Shown: in pieces, positions 32,693 through 43,307 of the stretch
How the letters are laid out: every line of letters starts with the position of its first letter
Numbering within the stretch: the first letter of the stretch is position 1
NCBI GenBank assembly: GCA_947381435.1
Contig: CANCVE010000018.1
Span: 1 to 52,462, forward strand
DNA length: 52,462 nucleotides
Direction of reading: 5' to 3'
From: Chitinophagaceae bacterium
GTDB lineage: Bacteria > Bacteroidota > Bacteroidia > Chitinophagales > Chitinophagaceae
The notes under the pieces: generated by a model
Databases searched by the model: none
The model's input: only the letters and a program-made list of their open reading frames with translations
What the model was told of the DNA's origin: nothing
Made by a program: the position numbers and the translations under genes

Positions 32693-35600
32693 CTATTCTT
32701 TAATAAACTTATCTACCAATTTGTTACCCATTGCATCAGTTAATTCAACCATATAAACTCCAGCTGCTAGTTTAGCTACATCTAAAGAGATAGCATTACC
32801 TGTATAAGTAACGTTTGATTTGCTAAATGCAACAGTACCAGCCGTAGTACTAATTTTTACAAAGCAAGTACTACCAATCAATATACTTTTAGACGTAATG
32901 TTTAATTTCTTTTGAACTGGATTAGGGTAAATAGTTAATCCAACAAATTTTGAATCGTGGGTAACTACAGTTGCAATTGCACTATATTTATAAGCCCCAT
33001 CAAAGCCCAAAGATTTAATACGATAATAAAGTTTAGCTGCACCTACAGAAACACTTAAGTCTTGTGCATTATAACTACTTTTACCCTTTGCCGCAACAGT
33101 ATTTACGATTGTAAAATGTACGCCATCTGTACTTCTTTCAATAATGTATGAAGCTATAGATTGCTCATTAGCAACTTGCCATTCTACTGCAACACCATTT
33201 GCTTTTTGAGTAGCATTGATACTAACGAAGTTTACTGCCAATGGATATGCACCACTCAAGATGATTTTAAATCGTTTTGTTCCTTTACTAGCCGAATCGC
33301 TTGTAACATTGAAACTATAAGATGAATTCTGACGAACATCTGAAGTAACACCTAAATAGTTATCTACCAATGTAATACTTTGTAAGGAATCAATTGATTC
33401 TAACTGACTAAATCCTAAAGTATAAGACCCCGCTTTTATGGCAACACCCAATTGTGTAGTATCTGCTGAAACTGAAAGTGGATGTGTCGCTATGGCCAAC
33501 TTATTAACTCCCTTGAATGTAACTAAAGCTTGACTAGAGAGACTTAACGAAGTAGCATCCCATTCATTAACATACTCTTTAGATCCAAAGCTATTATATC
33601 TAACTAAAGCTTCATCCAAACGAGTATTTGTATTATTGTATAATCCAACCCTAATCATCTTGTCAGATTTTACACCAAAGTAATTGGTATTAGGTACAAC
33701 CCCTGAACATTTATGACTTTCATGGAATGTAACGCTTCCATTAGTATTTGCCTCCACAAAGAATGCTTGCCCACTAGCAATGTAGTCTCCATTTGTATTA
33801 TCAAATCCAGAAGCTCCATTCACAATAGCCCCGTTAGCATAAGTAGTAAAGTTTCCAGAACCAAATGGACTAAAAGACCACATTTTATTATTAATAATGC
33901 TATTGCTAGCCTGTAATGCTGTGAAGCTAATTTGACTAGGATATGGATTAGACAATAATGTAAACTTGTGAACCGTTTTATCATTTAATGCTACTGCCAA
34001 ATCGCCAGTAGTAACGGTGCCTGATGCACTCAATGTAACTGCTTCGGGAGCCATTGGAGAAGTATTGGTTAACTGATTAGAACAATTTGTGTTTCCACTA
34101 TTTCTGTCACCTCGAATGTTTACTGAATAACCAGTTCCGGGTGTAAGACTAACGCCAGTATTAGCAATACTTACATAATGGCTATTATTTGTAGTTGTAG
34201 CCGCGTAAGTCAATATTGAATTTGCATTATTAATTGTTGCATCAAATCCGTTGCTATTATACTTGTCTGTAGTTCCACCATTACCGGAGGTACTGCCACA
34301 AGGTGTTCCTCCAGTTCCTGAACCTGTAACATAAATTTGTTGTTGCCAAGCATTACGCACAGTTTGAGTAACAGGACTACCAATAAAGCTAAACCTACGA
34401 CTAGCCTTTGAAGAAATATACCTTTCTACTGTTACATTTCCGGAAATTGATCCTAATACTTGGTCAATTCTGGCTGTCCCATTAACATCAGATTTTAGTG
34501 TAAGATTACCTCCTGTTGTTAAATTAGCAATACTACCAATAGTTACAACACCAGGAGTGCTACCACCCACAATATTAAGTTGTGTACCCAAGGTAGCAGT
34601 AGAGCTGCTATTCAACGTTAGATTTTTGATAGAGTTGTAGCCCGAAGTAAAGTTAAGTGTACCTGCTGTGCCTCCAATCGTTAAACTTGAAGCTGATGTG
34701 GATGTAATAGTACCACTTCCAGAAACAACACCATTGATAGTAAGCGATTGACCATTTAAACCAATAGCAGTTCCGCTAGCAAGACTCAGGTTATTAATAC
34801 TAGAGGTAGCCGTAAGTAGTGGCAAATAGGTGGTACCAGTTCCTATGGAAACATTGGTACTACTAATTGGTGTAGAATAACTTTGCCAGTTAGTGACAGC
34901 ATTAAAATCTGTACTCGCAATACCTATCCAAACTCCCGCAGTACCGGCATTAACTGTTAAGCTACCAGTATTGTAAGTAATATTATAAGCACCACTTACA
35001 CCAGAAGAGAATACAGCAGCACTTGGAGTAATTGTATAAGTTCCAGGCACATCTGTAACTGGAGAGTTACCATTACCAGTATTACTATTTGTTAATGTAA
35101 CACTGCTTATGTTATCAGAGCCAGCTAAACCACTTACAGAATATGATGCTGCCAATGGTGACAATGCAGCGCCATAAGTTTTACTTTGTGCAGATGCAGT
35201 AATTGTAAGCGGAATAGCTGTTTCCACTAAAGAAACATCGTTAGAAAGATAGGTGCTTGCAGTGTAAGAGGAAGATGTAGTGTAGGTTGGAGAACTGAAA
35301 CTGGTTGCATTAGCATTTGTTGTTACACTTGCCCCATCTCTTCTAATAATTTTCACTGTTCCTGTTGGTGTTGCACCTCCATTATTTAAACCAATGGTAT
35401 AGGCATAACCAGTCTGATATTGTATGATATTGTAGTAACGGGTTCCAAATCTACTAAAACTAACATCTGAAGGAATTGTACCAGGGAAACTAGCTTCAAA
35501 TTGCTCAATTACGGCAGCATTACCAGCATTGGCTGATGAGTATGCAAAAGTTACTGGACGATAATTACCCCCTTTACCTATTGGGAAAGTAACTGCAGAA

Positions 35601-38600
35601 GTTGTTGTAGCAGAAATTCCAAGCGGACCACTTACATAGCTAGCTGCGCCCCCAGCATTTGTAACAGAAGCGGCAGATAATACATCAGTATTTGTAGTTG
35701 TAACAATCACTCCACTATTTAAACTTAGTATACCATAAATAAGTACAGTAGAACCAGCTGATTTCCATGTAACACTATTCGCAGGATTTGGCAATGCCAT
35801 CACTAGGTTACCCATACAAGTAGTAACTGGTCCTAATGAGAGTCCATTGTTTACAATAACTCCAGAACCAGGGAACCTAGTAGTATTATTAGTAACCTCA
35901 AGGGAGATGGTGCTATTTGTTGCGATAGTAGGTATTGCATAAGCATTTAATGTACTACCACTACTTGCGCTATATGTACCTGTAAATCGAACAGTGGAAG
36001 AAGCATCCAATTGTAGGGTACCAGAAGTCATATTGAATGCAGGAATCGATTGTGTGATTGCACCTACTTCAAATTTACCACCAGCAACTAAAACAGTACC
36101 GCTCATGGTTAAAGCAGTACGAAGTATCATAGAACCACTATTTACAGTAATATTATTTAAAGAAGTAGTTCCGCTGAAATAAACAGACCCAACTGTTCCT
36201 TGAATGGTAAGGTTTGATGTAGTAGACCCTACAAGAGAATTGGTAGCTGAACAAGTAAGTGTGCTGCTTAAGGTTAAAGTGTTACTACCTATAGAAAGCT
36301 TTCCAGCAGTTAATGTTACCGCACCACTTACTGTTGGGCTACTATTTAAGTTATAAGTATTAGTACCAGAATTAATAGTTAAGCCATTTATAGCAGTAAA
36401 ATTTGGCAAAGTAAAGGGCCCAGTACCAGTACAATTTAATACAAGACTAGATGAAGAAGTAGTAGTTAAATTATTCACTGTTCCTGCAATGTAAGGACCA
36501 GACAATGTAAGCGTGTTACTTCCCACAGCAAAAGTACCTGCTGTTAAGGTCAAGGTTCCACTTATTGTCGGGCTACTATTTAAGTTGTAAGCCTGTCCAC
36601 TTGTATTTAAGGTAAGGTTATTAATTGCCGTAAAATTAGGCAATGTAAATGGTCCAGAACCAGTGCAATTTAATAACAGACTAGAGGAAGAGGTTGTGGT
36701 TAGGTTATTGGCAGTTCCTGCAATATAAGAACCAGACAATGTGAGTGAGTTACTTCCAATTGCAAAAGTACCAGCTGTTAGAGTTAAGGTTCCTGCAATC
36801 GTTTTACTACTATTTAATGTTACGTTAGTTGAATTCTGTACCGTAATATTTGTTGGTGAGCTTGAAGTCGGCCATTCATAATCAGTAGTAGAATATGGAC
36901 CACCAGTATTATAAATCAAAGTCCCCGAAGAATAACTAGCTGCTTTATTAGAGGACGCAGAAGCCCCGTTAGTGGCATTACTACTTTGAATATATCCACC
37001 ACTATTTATCTGCAAAGTCCCTGCAACAGTAAAACTGCCAAATTTACAAAGGATACCACTACTTAGTATTAAAGTGCCATTTACAGTAATGTTATAAAAT
37101 TTATTACCATCATCTGAAGTTGTAGTAGATGTACCAGTAAATGTGGTGGTACTCCCACTATTAATGGCTAAAGACAAATCATTTGGAGAATTATCTGCTC
37201 CATAAATAAACCCATTGGTATTTGCCACACTAACACTTTGTAATGTACCGCTCATTGTAATTACCCTTCCCGCTCCAGATGGTTGAACTCTTCCTTGTGT
37301 AACAGTTAAATTACCAGATACACTAAAACTATTAGATATAGTAGCAATATTACTATTACTGGCCAGGCTAATTTCTAAATTCTGAAAAGCTCCTGTACCA
37401 CTTATTCCAGCACTACTTCCCGTAAGTTTAATTTTACCTGAACCAGTACTTGAGTGTGTGCCATTATTAACCACACTTGCACCAGAAACAGATAGCGTAT
37501 TTCCTCCATCAGAAAGTGTTGCGCCAGAAGCAATATTCAGTGTACTGCTTACCGTAATATTGTTTGCAAGTGAAACAGTATTTGATGTACTACTAATATA
37601 CAAGTAAGAAAAATTATTTGAAGTTCCGCTACTAGTGTTTAATGCGCTACCTGAAATTGTTTGTGCAGATGAACCATTAAAAAACACTGCCCTTCCATTA
37701 TTATTAAATGTACCGATATTGGTAAAACTACCCTTTAGATACAAATCTCCTGCATAGCTACTAACCAAATTGCCAAGTAATAATGTTCCGGTAGTATTCA
37801 CACTAACGTTACCTACAACAGTAAGCGGATATGGAGTTGTTGATTCATTCATTTGCAAAGAACATGAAGGGCCAGAGGAAGACCCAATAGTCAAAATACC
37901 ACCCATTTGTAGTGCAGCAACATTATTAATATTCAAAACGCAACCAACTGAACTACTACCTATAGTAACATTATTAGGATAGCCTGCAGAACTACTATTT
38001 GTTGTACCAGCAATCCATTCATAAGTACGGCTGTATGGAGACCCTGTTGTGGTTGAAGCATTGTAGAATAAGGTAGAAGATGTTCCATAATATGGCGCAT
38101 TTACACCAACACCCCCGCTGGTATTAATAGTAAGTGTACCATTAATTGTAGGTGCAGTATTAAGATTTACCACACCACTTAAACTTAAAAGATTATTGAA
38201 AGTGATTGGATTACTTCCTCCTACATTTCCTGTTCCACTAAAACTAACAGTACCTCCACTAAATAAGGTACCATTTGTATTATTTGTCAAAGTTCCACCT
38301 GAAGCTATCGTTAATGTTCCTGCCGACATGGCTAATGTTCCATTATTAGTTACTGTAGTTGCCGTTAATGAACCTGATGAACTAAAGGTTAAACTACTAC
38401 TACCATTTATAGTTAGCGTTGTTACAGCATTTGATACTGAACCTGTTACTGTTACTGCATTTGCGATAGTAACATTTACAATTGCAGTAGGTACAGAATT
38501 ACCAAGCCAAGTAGTTCCTGTATTCCAATCGGTAGATGCAGTGGAGATGTATCCTAAGTCTGCATAACTACTACTAGAAATACCAGTGCCAATTGGATTT

Positions 38601-41374
38601 GTAATTGAAATTGTACCACTTAAACCAGCTATGGCAACAAATGTTATTTGAGTACTAGTATTTGAAGCTATAGTAACTGGCGTTCCGCCTACAGACAATG
38701 CCGTTGCTCCACCTAAATTAGTACCAGTAATTGTTACTGTTGTTCCCACATATCCAGAAGTTGTAGTGCCATTATTATTGGCGGTGGTGAAACTAGTAAT
38801 TATCGGAAGGGCAGACACTGCCATTACAAAATAACCTAACGAGCCAACTGTTGAGGTAGAAATCAAAGTGTTACTTGCAATCAAATTACTGCCAATTGTT
38901 CCTCCAAAAGATGTAAACGAAGTTGTAGTTGCACTGTTTGCAATTGCAGTATTAGAACCTAATGCTGCTTTGGCTAACAATATTGTTCCAGAAGTAAAAG
39001 TACCTGTATTGGAAGCAATCCAATATTCAGAGTGACTAATTCCAGATAAATTTGACCCATAACTAGCAGAAACATTCACATCTGCTGCGTATGCCTGAAC
39101 TGTAACAATAGGTGATGTTCCTATTGGGCTACTTATAGAAAAAGGTAAATAGGTAGTACCAACACCAACGGGGAATATATAATTTGAAGCCGATGAGTTT
39201 GGCAGACTCCATGTAAGAGGTCCGTTTATAAATGTAGAAGCGCTAAAACTTGTTGTTGCAGAAATTGCACTAATAGCAGTGTTGGTCACTGACAATTTGT
39301 TGATGCTAGTTGTTGTTAGGATACCACTCGTTAATGTCAAGGTATTTGTAATAGAAACAGGACTGTTTAAAGAAACACCACCGCTAGTATTGTTAATTAT
39401 CAAATAAGGGAAAGACTCATTTGTTGAATTTGTGTTTGAAATTGTTTGTGCAAGACTTCCATTCATAAACAAAGCCCTACCATTTGCATTAAATGTTCCA
39501 CCCCCATGACTCCAGTTACCTCCAACATAAATATCCCCGCCAGATTGATTTCCCAACGACAAATTCCCATTTGCTGTAACATTTCCGCCAATAGTTAATG
39601 CACCTGTGGATAATGGTGCCCCATAATCCATATAAAATGCAGAACCAGCATCAATTGTAAAATTTCCAGCAATTGTTCTTGCAGGAGAAGAAGAACCGTT
39701 TGGAAAATTTAAGGTCGTATTATTACTAATCTGTACACTTTGTGGCAAACCAGCGGTAGTACCAACTGTACCAGTTGTAGCACTCCATTCGTTAGATCTA
39801 CCATAAGTCGTTCCTGTATTGTACTTCAGTAAAGAACTAGTACCATATTTCGGTGCAGCACTTACACTACCACCGCTAAGTGTGAAAGTGCCATTAATTG
39901 TTGGCACAGTAGTAAGTGTCAGTGTCCCTGTTGTTAAACCTAGGTTATTGAATGTGATTGCATCTGTTCCATTAATTGTACCTGCCCCATTAAAGCTAAC
40001 TGTTCCTCCACCAAATGAGGTACCATTAGTATTGTTTGTAAATGTTCCACCCGAGGCTATTGTTAATGTTCCTGCCGACATTGCTAATGTACCACCATTG
40101 GTAACGGTAGTTGCCGTTAATGCCCCAGTAGAACTAAAAGTTAAGCTACTTCCACTATTAATAGTTAGTGTATTTACAGCGTTTGATACGGAACCAGTTA
40201 CAGTTACTGCATTTGCGATGGTTACATTTGCACTTGCAGTTGGTATAGAATTACCAAGCCATGTAGTTCCAGTATTCCAATCAGTAGATGCAGTAGAGAT
40301 ATACCCTAATATAGTATAAGATACTCCGGAAGTTAGGTTTCCAGCAGTAGTTAAGGCAACCAAACCAGTTGTAGCCGAAGATGGTATTACCACATCAACT
40401 TCAGTAGAACTAATATATGTGGCAGAAATAGAAGAACCTCCATTAAACGTTACAGTATTGATGCCACTAGAAAAACTTGTACCTATAATTTGTAAAGTTT
40501 GTCCTATGTAACCATTAGTAGAAGTAGTTCCACTTACTTTAAAAGAAGTTATTGTAGGATAAGGTAGCCATTGAGCATACAAAGTAGTATTAGCAGTAAA
40601 AGTTACATTTCCAGAATTAGCATAAGAAGCACCTGATCCATTAGCCGCAGTATTCCAACCATTAAATGTGTAACTTGTGTAAGTAAATGCGTTTGAATTT
40701 AAAGCAGTTGCAGTATTGTAATTTACATTTTGAGTTGACATTGAGCCAGATCCTCCATTAGCGTTAAATGTAACAGTCGGATTTACGTTGAATGTAGCAG
40801 TAACTGCGGCATTATTTACCTGATTATATGATCCACAATTATACCTCATTTGACCATAGGGATAAATCTTTAAATTATAGACACCAGGAGTTAATCCGCT
40901 TAATAAATCTACACTTGACGCATCCCAACCCACTTTTCTATTAGTACCACTTGACGATTGTACATCCTGAACCGAACAAGCACTACCATACCCTCCAACA
41001 TTAAAAGAGCCAGTTACAGAACCGGGCTCTGATGTACCATTTAACCATATTTTGTATTGAATCTGGCCAGAAACAAAGTCAGCATTATCAGTCCAACCCA
41101 CAATTGCCATCCCATTTAGCGTTAATGAATTTAGATTACCAAGATTTGTACCGCTAAAGGTTGGTGCTCCCTGAATACCATACCATCCTGTACCCCCATC
41201 ATTCCCCCATCCACCATCATAAACTTTATAAATGGTTTTTGCGCCTCCGTTCAATTGTAAAATAACACCAGCATTACCGTTTGCGGCACCATTAGCATAA
41301 AGCCTAGAAGTAATACAAGTAAGCAAAATAACAAGCGCAAGATTTGCGAGTACAATCTGTGTAAACTTTTTCAT
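32693..41374 (-). CDS. Giant repetitive T9SS-exported surface protein (InlB-B, TIG, MBG domains)
   Basis: 2893 residues. A signal peptide (IVLANLALVILLTCITSRLYA) precedes a domain of unknown type, an InlB B-repeat-like unit (VTFNANGGSGSMSTQNVNYN ... TTLYAQW, about 204-270) and IPT/TIG-like units (about 275-355 and 858-935). Most of the length is serine/threonine/asparagine-rich beta-helix-like sequence built on units such as GTLTLTAGTFAIGSNSLTLS. An MBG-type domain (TITASAQSKTYGAALSPLAA, about 2053-2140), a fibronectin-like domain (about 2708-2805) and a type A sorting domain (IYPNPVQKKLNI ... LAAGVYMVELTDAMGNKLVD) finish it. A ~130-residue block starting GYISTASTDWNTGTTWLGNS is duplicated almost unchanged. 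It is probably an adhesin or gliding-related surface filament. No enzyme domain is visible. Confidence 0.82.
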   Translation of the reverse strand: MKKFTQIVLANLALVILLTCITSRLYANGAANGNAGVILQLNGGAKTIYKVYDGGWGNDGGTGWYGIQGAPTFSGTNLGNLNSLTLNGMAIVGWTDNADFVSGQIQYKIWLNGTSEPGSVTGSFNVGGYGSACSVQDVQSSSGTNRKVGWDASSVDLLSGLTPGVYNLKIYPYGQMRYNCGSYNQVNNAAVTATFNVNPTVTFNANGGSGSMSTQNVNYNTATALNSNAFTYTSYTFNGWNTAANGSGASYANSGNVTFTANTTLYAQWLPYPTITSFKVSGTTSTNGYIGQTLQIIGTSFSSGINTVTFNGGSSISATYISSTEVDVVIPSSATTGLVALTTAGNLTSGVSYTILGYISTASTDWNTGTTWLGNSIPTASANVTIANAVTVTGSVSNAVNTLTINSGSSLTFSSTGALTATTVTNGGTLAMSAGTLTIASGGTFTNNTNGTSFGGGTVSFNGAGTINGTDAITFNNLGLTTGTLTLTTVPTINGTFTLSGGSVSAAPKYGTSSLLKYNTGTTYGRSNEWSATTGTVGTTAGLPQSVQISNNTTLNFPNGSSSPARTIAGNFTIDAGSAFYMDYGAPLSTGALTIGGNVTANGNLSLGNQSGGDIYVGGNWSHGGGTFNANGRALFMNGSLAQTISNTNSTNESFPYLIINNTSGGVSLNSPVSITNTLTLTSGILTTTSINKLSVTNTAISAISATTSFSASTFINGPLTWSLPNSSASNYIFPVGVGTTYLPFSISSPIGTSPIVTVQAYAADVNVSASYGSNLSGISHSEYWIASNTGTFTSGTILLAKAALGSNTAIANSATTTSFTSFGGTIGSNLIASNTLISTSTVGSLGYFVMAVSALPIITSFTTANNNGTTTSGYVGTTVTITGTNLGGATALSVGGTPVTIASNTSTQITFVAIAGLSGTISITNPIGTGISSSSYADLGYISTASTDWNTGTTWLGNSVPTAIVNVTIANAVTVTGSVSNAVTTLTINGSSSLTFSSSGSLTATTVTNNGTLAMSAGTLTIASGGTLTNNTNGTLFSGGTVSFSGTGNVGGSNPITFNNLLSLSGVVNLNTAPTINGTLTINTSGGVGVNAPYYGTSSTLFYNASTTTGSPYSRTYEWIAGTTNSSSAGYPNNVTIGSSSVGCVLNINNVAALQMGGILTIGSSSGPSCSLQMNESTTPYPLTVVGNVSVNTTGTLLLGNLVSSYAGDLYLKGSFTNIGTFNNNGRAVFFNGSSAQTISGSALNTSSGTSNNFSYLYISSTSNTVSLANNITVSSTLNIASGATLSDGGNTLSVSGASVVNNGTHSSTGSGKIKLTGSSAGISGTGAFQNLEISLASNSNIATISNSFSVSGNLTVTQGRVQPSGAGRVITMSGTLQSVSVANTNGFIYGADNSPNDLSLAINSGSTTTFTGTSTTTSDDGNKFYNITVNGTLILSSGILCKFGSFTVAGTLQINSGGYIQSSNATNGASASSNKAASYSSGTLIYNTGGPYSTTDYEWPTSSSPTNITVQNSTNVTLNSSKTIAGTLTLTAGTFAIGSNSLTLSGSYIAGTANNLTTTSSSSLLLNCTGSGPFTLPNFTAINNLTLNTSGQAYNLNSSPTISGTLTLTAGTFAVGSNTLTLSGPYIAGTVNNLTTTSSSSLVLNCTGTGPFTLPNFTAINGLTINSGTNTYNLNSSPTVSGAVTLTAGKLSIGSNTLTLSSTLTCSATNSLVGSTTSNLTIQGTVGSVYFSGTTSLNNITVNSGSMILRTALTMSGTVLVAGGKFEVGAITQSIPAFNMTSGTLQLDASSTVRFTGTYSASSGSTLNAYAIPTIATNSTISLEVTNNTTRFPGSGVIVNNGLSLGPVTTCMGNLVMALPNPANSVTWKSAGSTVLIYGILSLNSGVIVTTTNTDVLSAASVTNAGGAASYVSGPLGISATTTSAVTFPIGKGGNYRPVTFAYSSANAGNAAVIEQFEASFPGTIPSDVSFSRFGTRYYNIIQYQTGYAYTIGLNNGGATPTGTVKIIRRDGASVTTNANATSFSSPTYTTSSSYTASTYLSNDVSLVETAIPLTITASAQSKTYGAALSPLAASYSVSGLAGSDNISSVTLTNSNTGNGNSPVTDVPGTYTITPSAAVFSSGVSGAYNITYNTGSLTVNAGTAGVWIGIASTDFNAVTNWQSYSTPISSTNVSIGTGTTYLPLLTATSSINNLSLASGTAIGLNGQSLTINGVVSGSGTITSTSASSLTIGGTAGTLNFTSGYNSIKNLTLNSSSTATLGTQLNIVGGSTPGVVTIGSIANLTTGGNLTLKSDVNGTARIDQVLGSISGNVTVERYISSKASRRFSFIGSPVTQTVRNAWQQQIYVTGSGTGGTPCGSTSGNGGTTDKYNSNGFDATINNANSILTYAATTTNNSHYVSIANTGVSLTPGTGYSVNIRGDRNSGNTNCSNQLTNTSPMAPEAVTLSASGTVTTGDLAVALNDKTVHKFTLLSNPYPSQISFTALQASNSIINNKMWSFSPFGSGNFTTYANGAIVNGASGFDNTNGDYIASGQAFFVEANTNGSVTFHESHKCSGVVPNTNYFGVKSDKMIRVGLYNNTNTRLDEALVRYNSFGSKEYVNEWDATSLSLSSQALVTFKGVNKLAIATHPLSVSADTTQLGVAIKAGSYTLGFSQLESIDSLQSITLVDNYLGVTSDVRQNSSYSFNVTSDSASKGTKRFKIILSGAYPLAVNFVSINATQKANGVAVEWQVANEQSIASYIIERSTDGVHFTIVNTVAAKGKSSYNAQDLSVSVGAAKLYYRIKSLGFDGAYKYSAIATVVTHDSKFVGLTIYPNPVQKKLNITSKSILIGSTCFVKISTTAGTVAFSKSNVTYTGNAISLDVAKLAAGVYMVELTDAMGNKLVDKFIKE

Positions 41375-41696
41375 ATGTTAAATTTGTGATCATATAAGGG
41401 TGCCATACAATCAACAGCACCACTTTTTGTAATGATTATTTTTTATTGTAGTATATCGTTAGCAAGCAAATAAATCCAATTGACAATTTTATTTCATTTT
41501 CAAAACAAGCTGTGTAAAAGATACACATTAATTGTCAAAAGTAGAATATTTCATTTACATTTCATAAATAATTAATCTATTTTGAAAGATACCAGTGAAA
41601 AAATTCTCTTATACATTCATTCTGAACTAAATAGACGCTAAAAAACAAATTAATGAAGTCAACTACCTTAGTTTTGAAAAGCAAATAATACATAAA
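41375..41696. promoter_or_regulatory. Divergent promoter region; -7 box of the HMA-AraC gene at 41669-41676
   Basis: 322 bases separate the giant T9SS gene (minus) and the regulator (plus). TAGTTTTG at 41669-41676 fits TAnnTTTG and ends 20 bases before the ATG. I see no RNA gene or repeat here. Confidence 0.4.
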
Positions 41697-42272
41697 ATGA
41701 CAATCTATATAAAAAATATGGTATGCCTTCGTTGCAAGATGGCTATTGAAACGGTACTACAAGAAGTAGGCATTAACTATGAAAGCGTAGATTTGGGAGA
41801 GGTAATACTAAAAGATACCCCAACCGAAAAGCTTATTTCTGCCTTTAAAGATCGTATTGAAGCAATTGGCTTTGAGCTATTGGATGACCAAAAGAAAACG
41901 ATGATAGAAAAAACCAAAACCTCTTTGAGAGAATTGGTACAAGGAGGCGAAATTGATGAGCATTTTTCTCTTACAGAATATGTTACTAAGCATATCTACA
42001 GGGAATACTCTACAGTATCTAAACTTTTTACGCAACTTGAAGGTATCACATTAGAACAGTTTTTCATTCTTCAAAAGATAGAAAAAACCAAGGAATGGTT
42101 GGCTTATAATGAATACTCACTCTCCGAAATATCTTATAAATTAGGTTACAGTAGTATGGCATACTTAAGCAACCAGTTTAAAAAGATAACAGGACTAACC
42201 CCTTCCGCTTTCAAAGCAAATCATGCGGGACTAAGAAAAGGTATTGACGATGTAATCCAAACTACTAAATAA
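41697..42272 (+). CDS. AraC-family regulator with an N-terminal HMA-like metal-binding domain
   Basis: 191 residues. The N-terminal ~65 residues (IYIKNMVCLRCKMAIETVLQ) have the HMA beta-alpha-beta pattern with Cys10-L-R-Cys13 where heavy-metal-associated domains carry MxCxxC. After a linker (KTMIEKTKTSLRELVQGGEI), the C-terminal ~100 residues form an AraC DNA-binding domain: FSLTEYVTKHIYREYSTVSK (first HTH), QFFILQKIEKTKEWLAYNEY, and SLSEISYKLGYSSMAYLSNQ with FKKITGLTPSAFK (second HTH). Such fusions occur in Bacteroidota and may sense a soft metal or a redox state. No metal-transport gene is adjacent, so the regulon is unknown. Confidence 0.8.
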   Translation: MTIYIKNMVCLRCKMAIETVLQEVGINYESVDLGEVILKDTPTEKLISAFKDRIEAIGFELLDDQKKTMIEKTKTSLRELVQGGEIDEHFSLTEYVTKHIYREYSTVSKLFTQLEGITLEQFFILQKIEKTKEWLAYNEYSLSEISYKLGYSSMAYLSNQFKKITGLTPSAFKANHAGLRKGIDDVIQTTK

Positions 42273-42346
42273 GGGGCTGCTATTTTACTAGAGCTACTTA
42301 CAAAGCATTGTTCTCTCACTCAAACCATTGATAAGCAAACGAGTTC

Positions 42347-43066
42347 TTATCTTCTTTTTGATGATGGACTAGAAGTTACAAATGGCAAATTATTCGAAAT
42401 GTAATAATTAAATGTGTCAAACAATTTATCGGCATTATTACTACTCGAATATCCCCTTATTTCCCTTGCATATCTCCAAACCTCCTTACCAGTATTATCC
42501 ACAATACGCATAGCATAAGTGGTATTATTCATTTTATCCCTTTTAGCACTCGATACGCCAATTGTATTAGATACCATGGCATCTACCAGATCTTCTGTAA
42601 TTACATCACCTAATTTATAGTCAGGATTACTCATCTTAATTTCGCAGTACGCAATGGCATCAACACCCAAATATTTACACAAAGCACCCGCATTCAACCC
42701 TAATAAAGCATCAAATGAAAGTTTGGTTTTCCGCAACAACGAATCAGTTTTAGTTACCTCCAAAATACTAACACTTTGATGCTTTATGTTTTTGGGCAAC
42801 CAATCACTTAATTTCTGTTGCATTAAGTACGACTTCTTTATTGTCGCTCCTTTTTCCATATCGGCAGTAGTATCCGTTTTAGCCCCATTTCTACCAACAA
42901 ACAACCTAAAAGGCATGATGGCAATTGTTTTTATGCTGTCATTGTAGTCATCTAAATTGCTTTTATAATCTTGTCCATAAGTATCAACGTTTGATAAAAA
43001 TACAATTACTATCAAACAGTAAAGAATCAGCTTGTTAAACATTGGCATTTTGTTTATATATATCAT
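42347..43066 (-). CDS. Exported protein of unknown function
   Basis: 239 residues. A hydrophobic leader (KLILYCLIVIVFLSNVDTYG) after a short basic start suggests a signal peptide; Met7 is an alternative start. The mature part has a strand KTIAIMPFRLFVG, a helix-rich middle (LMQQKLSDWLPKNIKHQSVS) and AGALCKYLGVDAIAYCEIKM, then YAMRIVDNTGKEVWRYAREI. The 'IAIMPF ... L...gvDai..g.i' order is reminiscent of periplasmic proteins that share the GNA1162/CsgG-like alpha-beta fold, but identity is too weak to name it. It converges with the HMA-AraC regulator. Confidence 0.65.
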   Translation of the reverse strand: MIYINKMPMFNKLILYCLIVIVFLSNVDTYGQDYKSNLDDYNDSIKTIAIMPFRLFVGRNGAKTDTTADMEKGATIKKSYLMQQKLSDWLPKNIKHQSVSILEVTKTDSLLRKTKLSFDALLGLNAGALCKYLGVDAIAYCEIKMSNPDYKLGDVITEDLVDAMVSNTIGVSSAKRDKMNNTTYAMRIVDNTGKEVWRYAREIRGYSSSNNADKLFDTFNYYISNNLPFVTSSPSSKRR

Positions 43067-43148
43067 CAGTTAATGACAACTACAAATAAACTTATTAATT
43101 TGAGTTTACACCAAACATTTATTCCAATTTTCTCTCCTTTTATTCTCC

Positions 43149-43220
43149 ACACAAAGACGCTAAGTCAAGTTTCTTTTTTCTTTTTTCTTTGTGCACCTTG
43201 TTGTCTTAGTGTCTTTGTGG
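43149..43220. repeat. Imperfect inverted repeat around a pyrimidine tract
   Basis: cacaaagacgctaag (from 43149) and cttagtgtctttgtgg (ending 43220) are complementary apart from one or two positions and flank a ttctttttt-rich tract. It lies between the unknown exported gene and rarA (divergent). The arms resemble a dispersed Bacteroidota repeat; it could also overlap promoter elements. Confidence 0.5.
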
Positions 43221-43307
43221 CATAATAAATCATAAATTAATAGCAATCCCCCTCACCTATCGCATTTGTTTTATCTATACCTTGCGGTTTACCTAAAATA
43301 ACTCATT

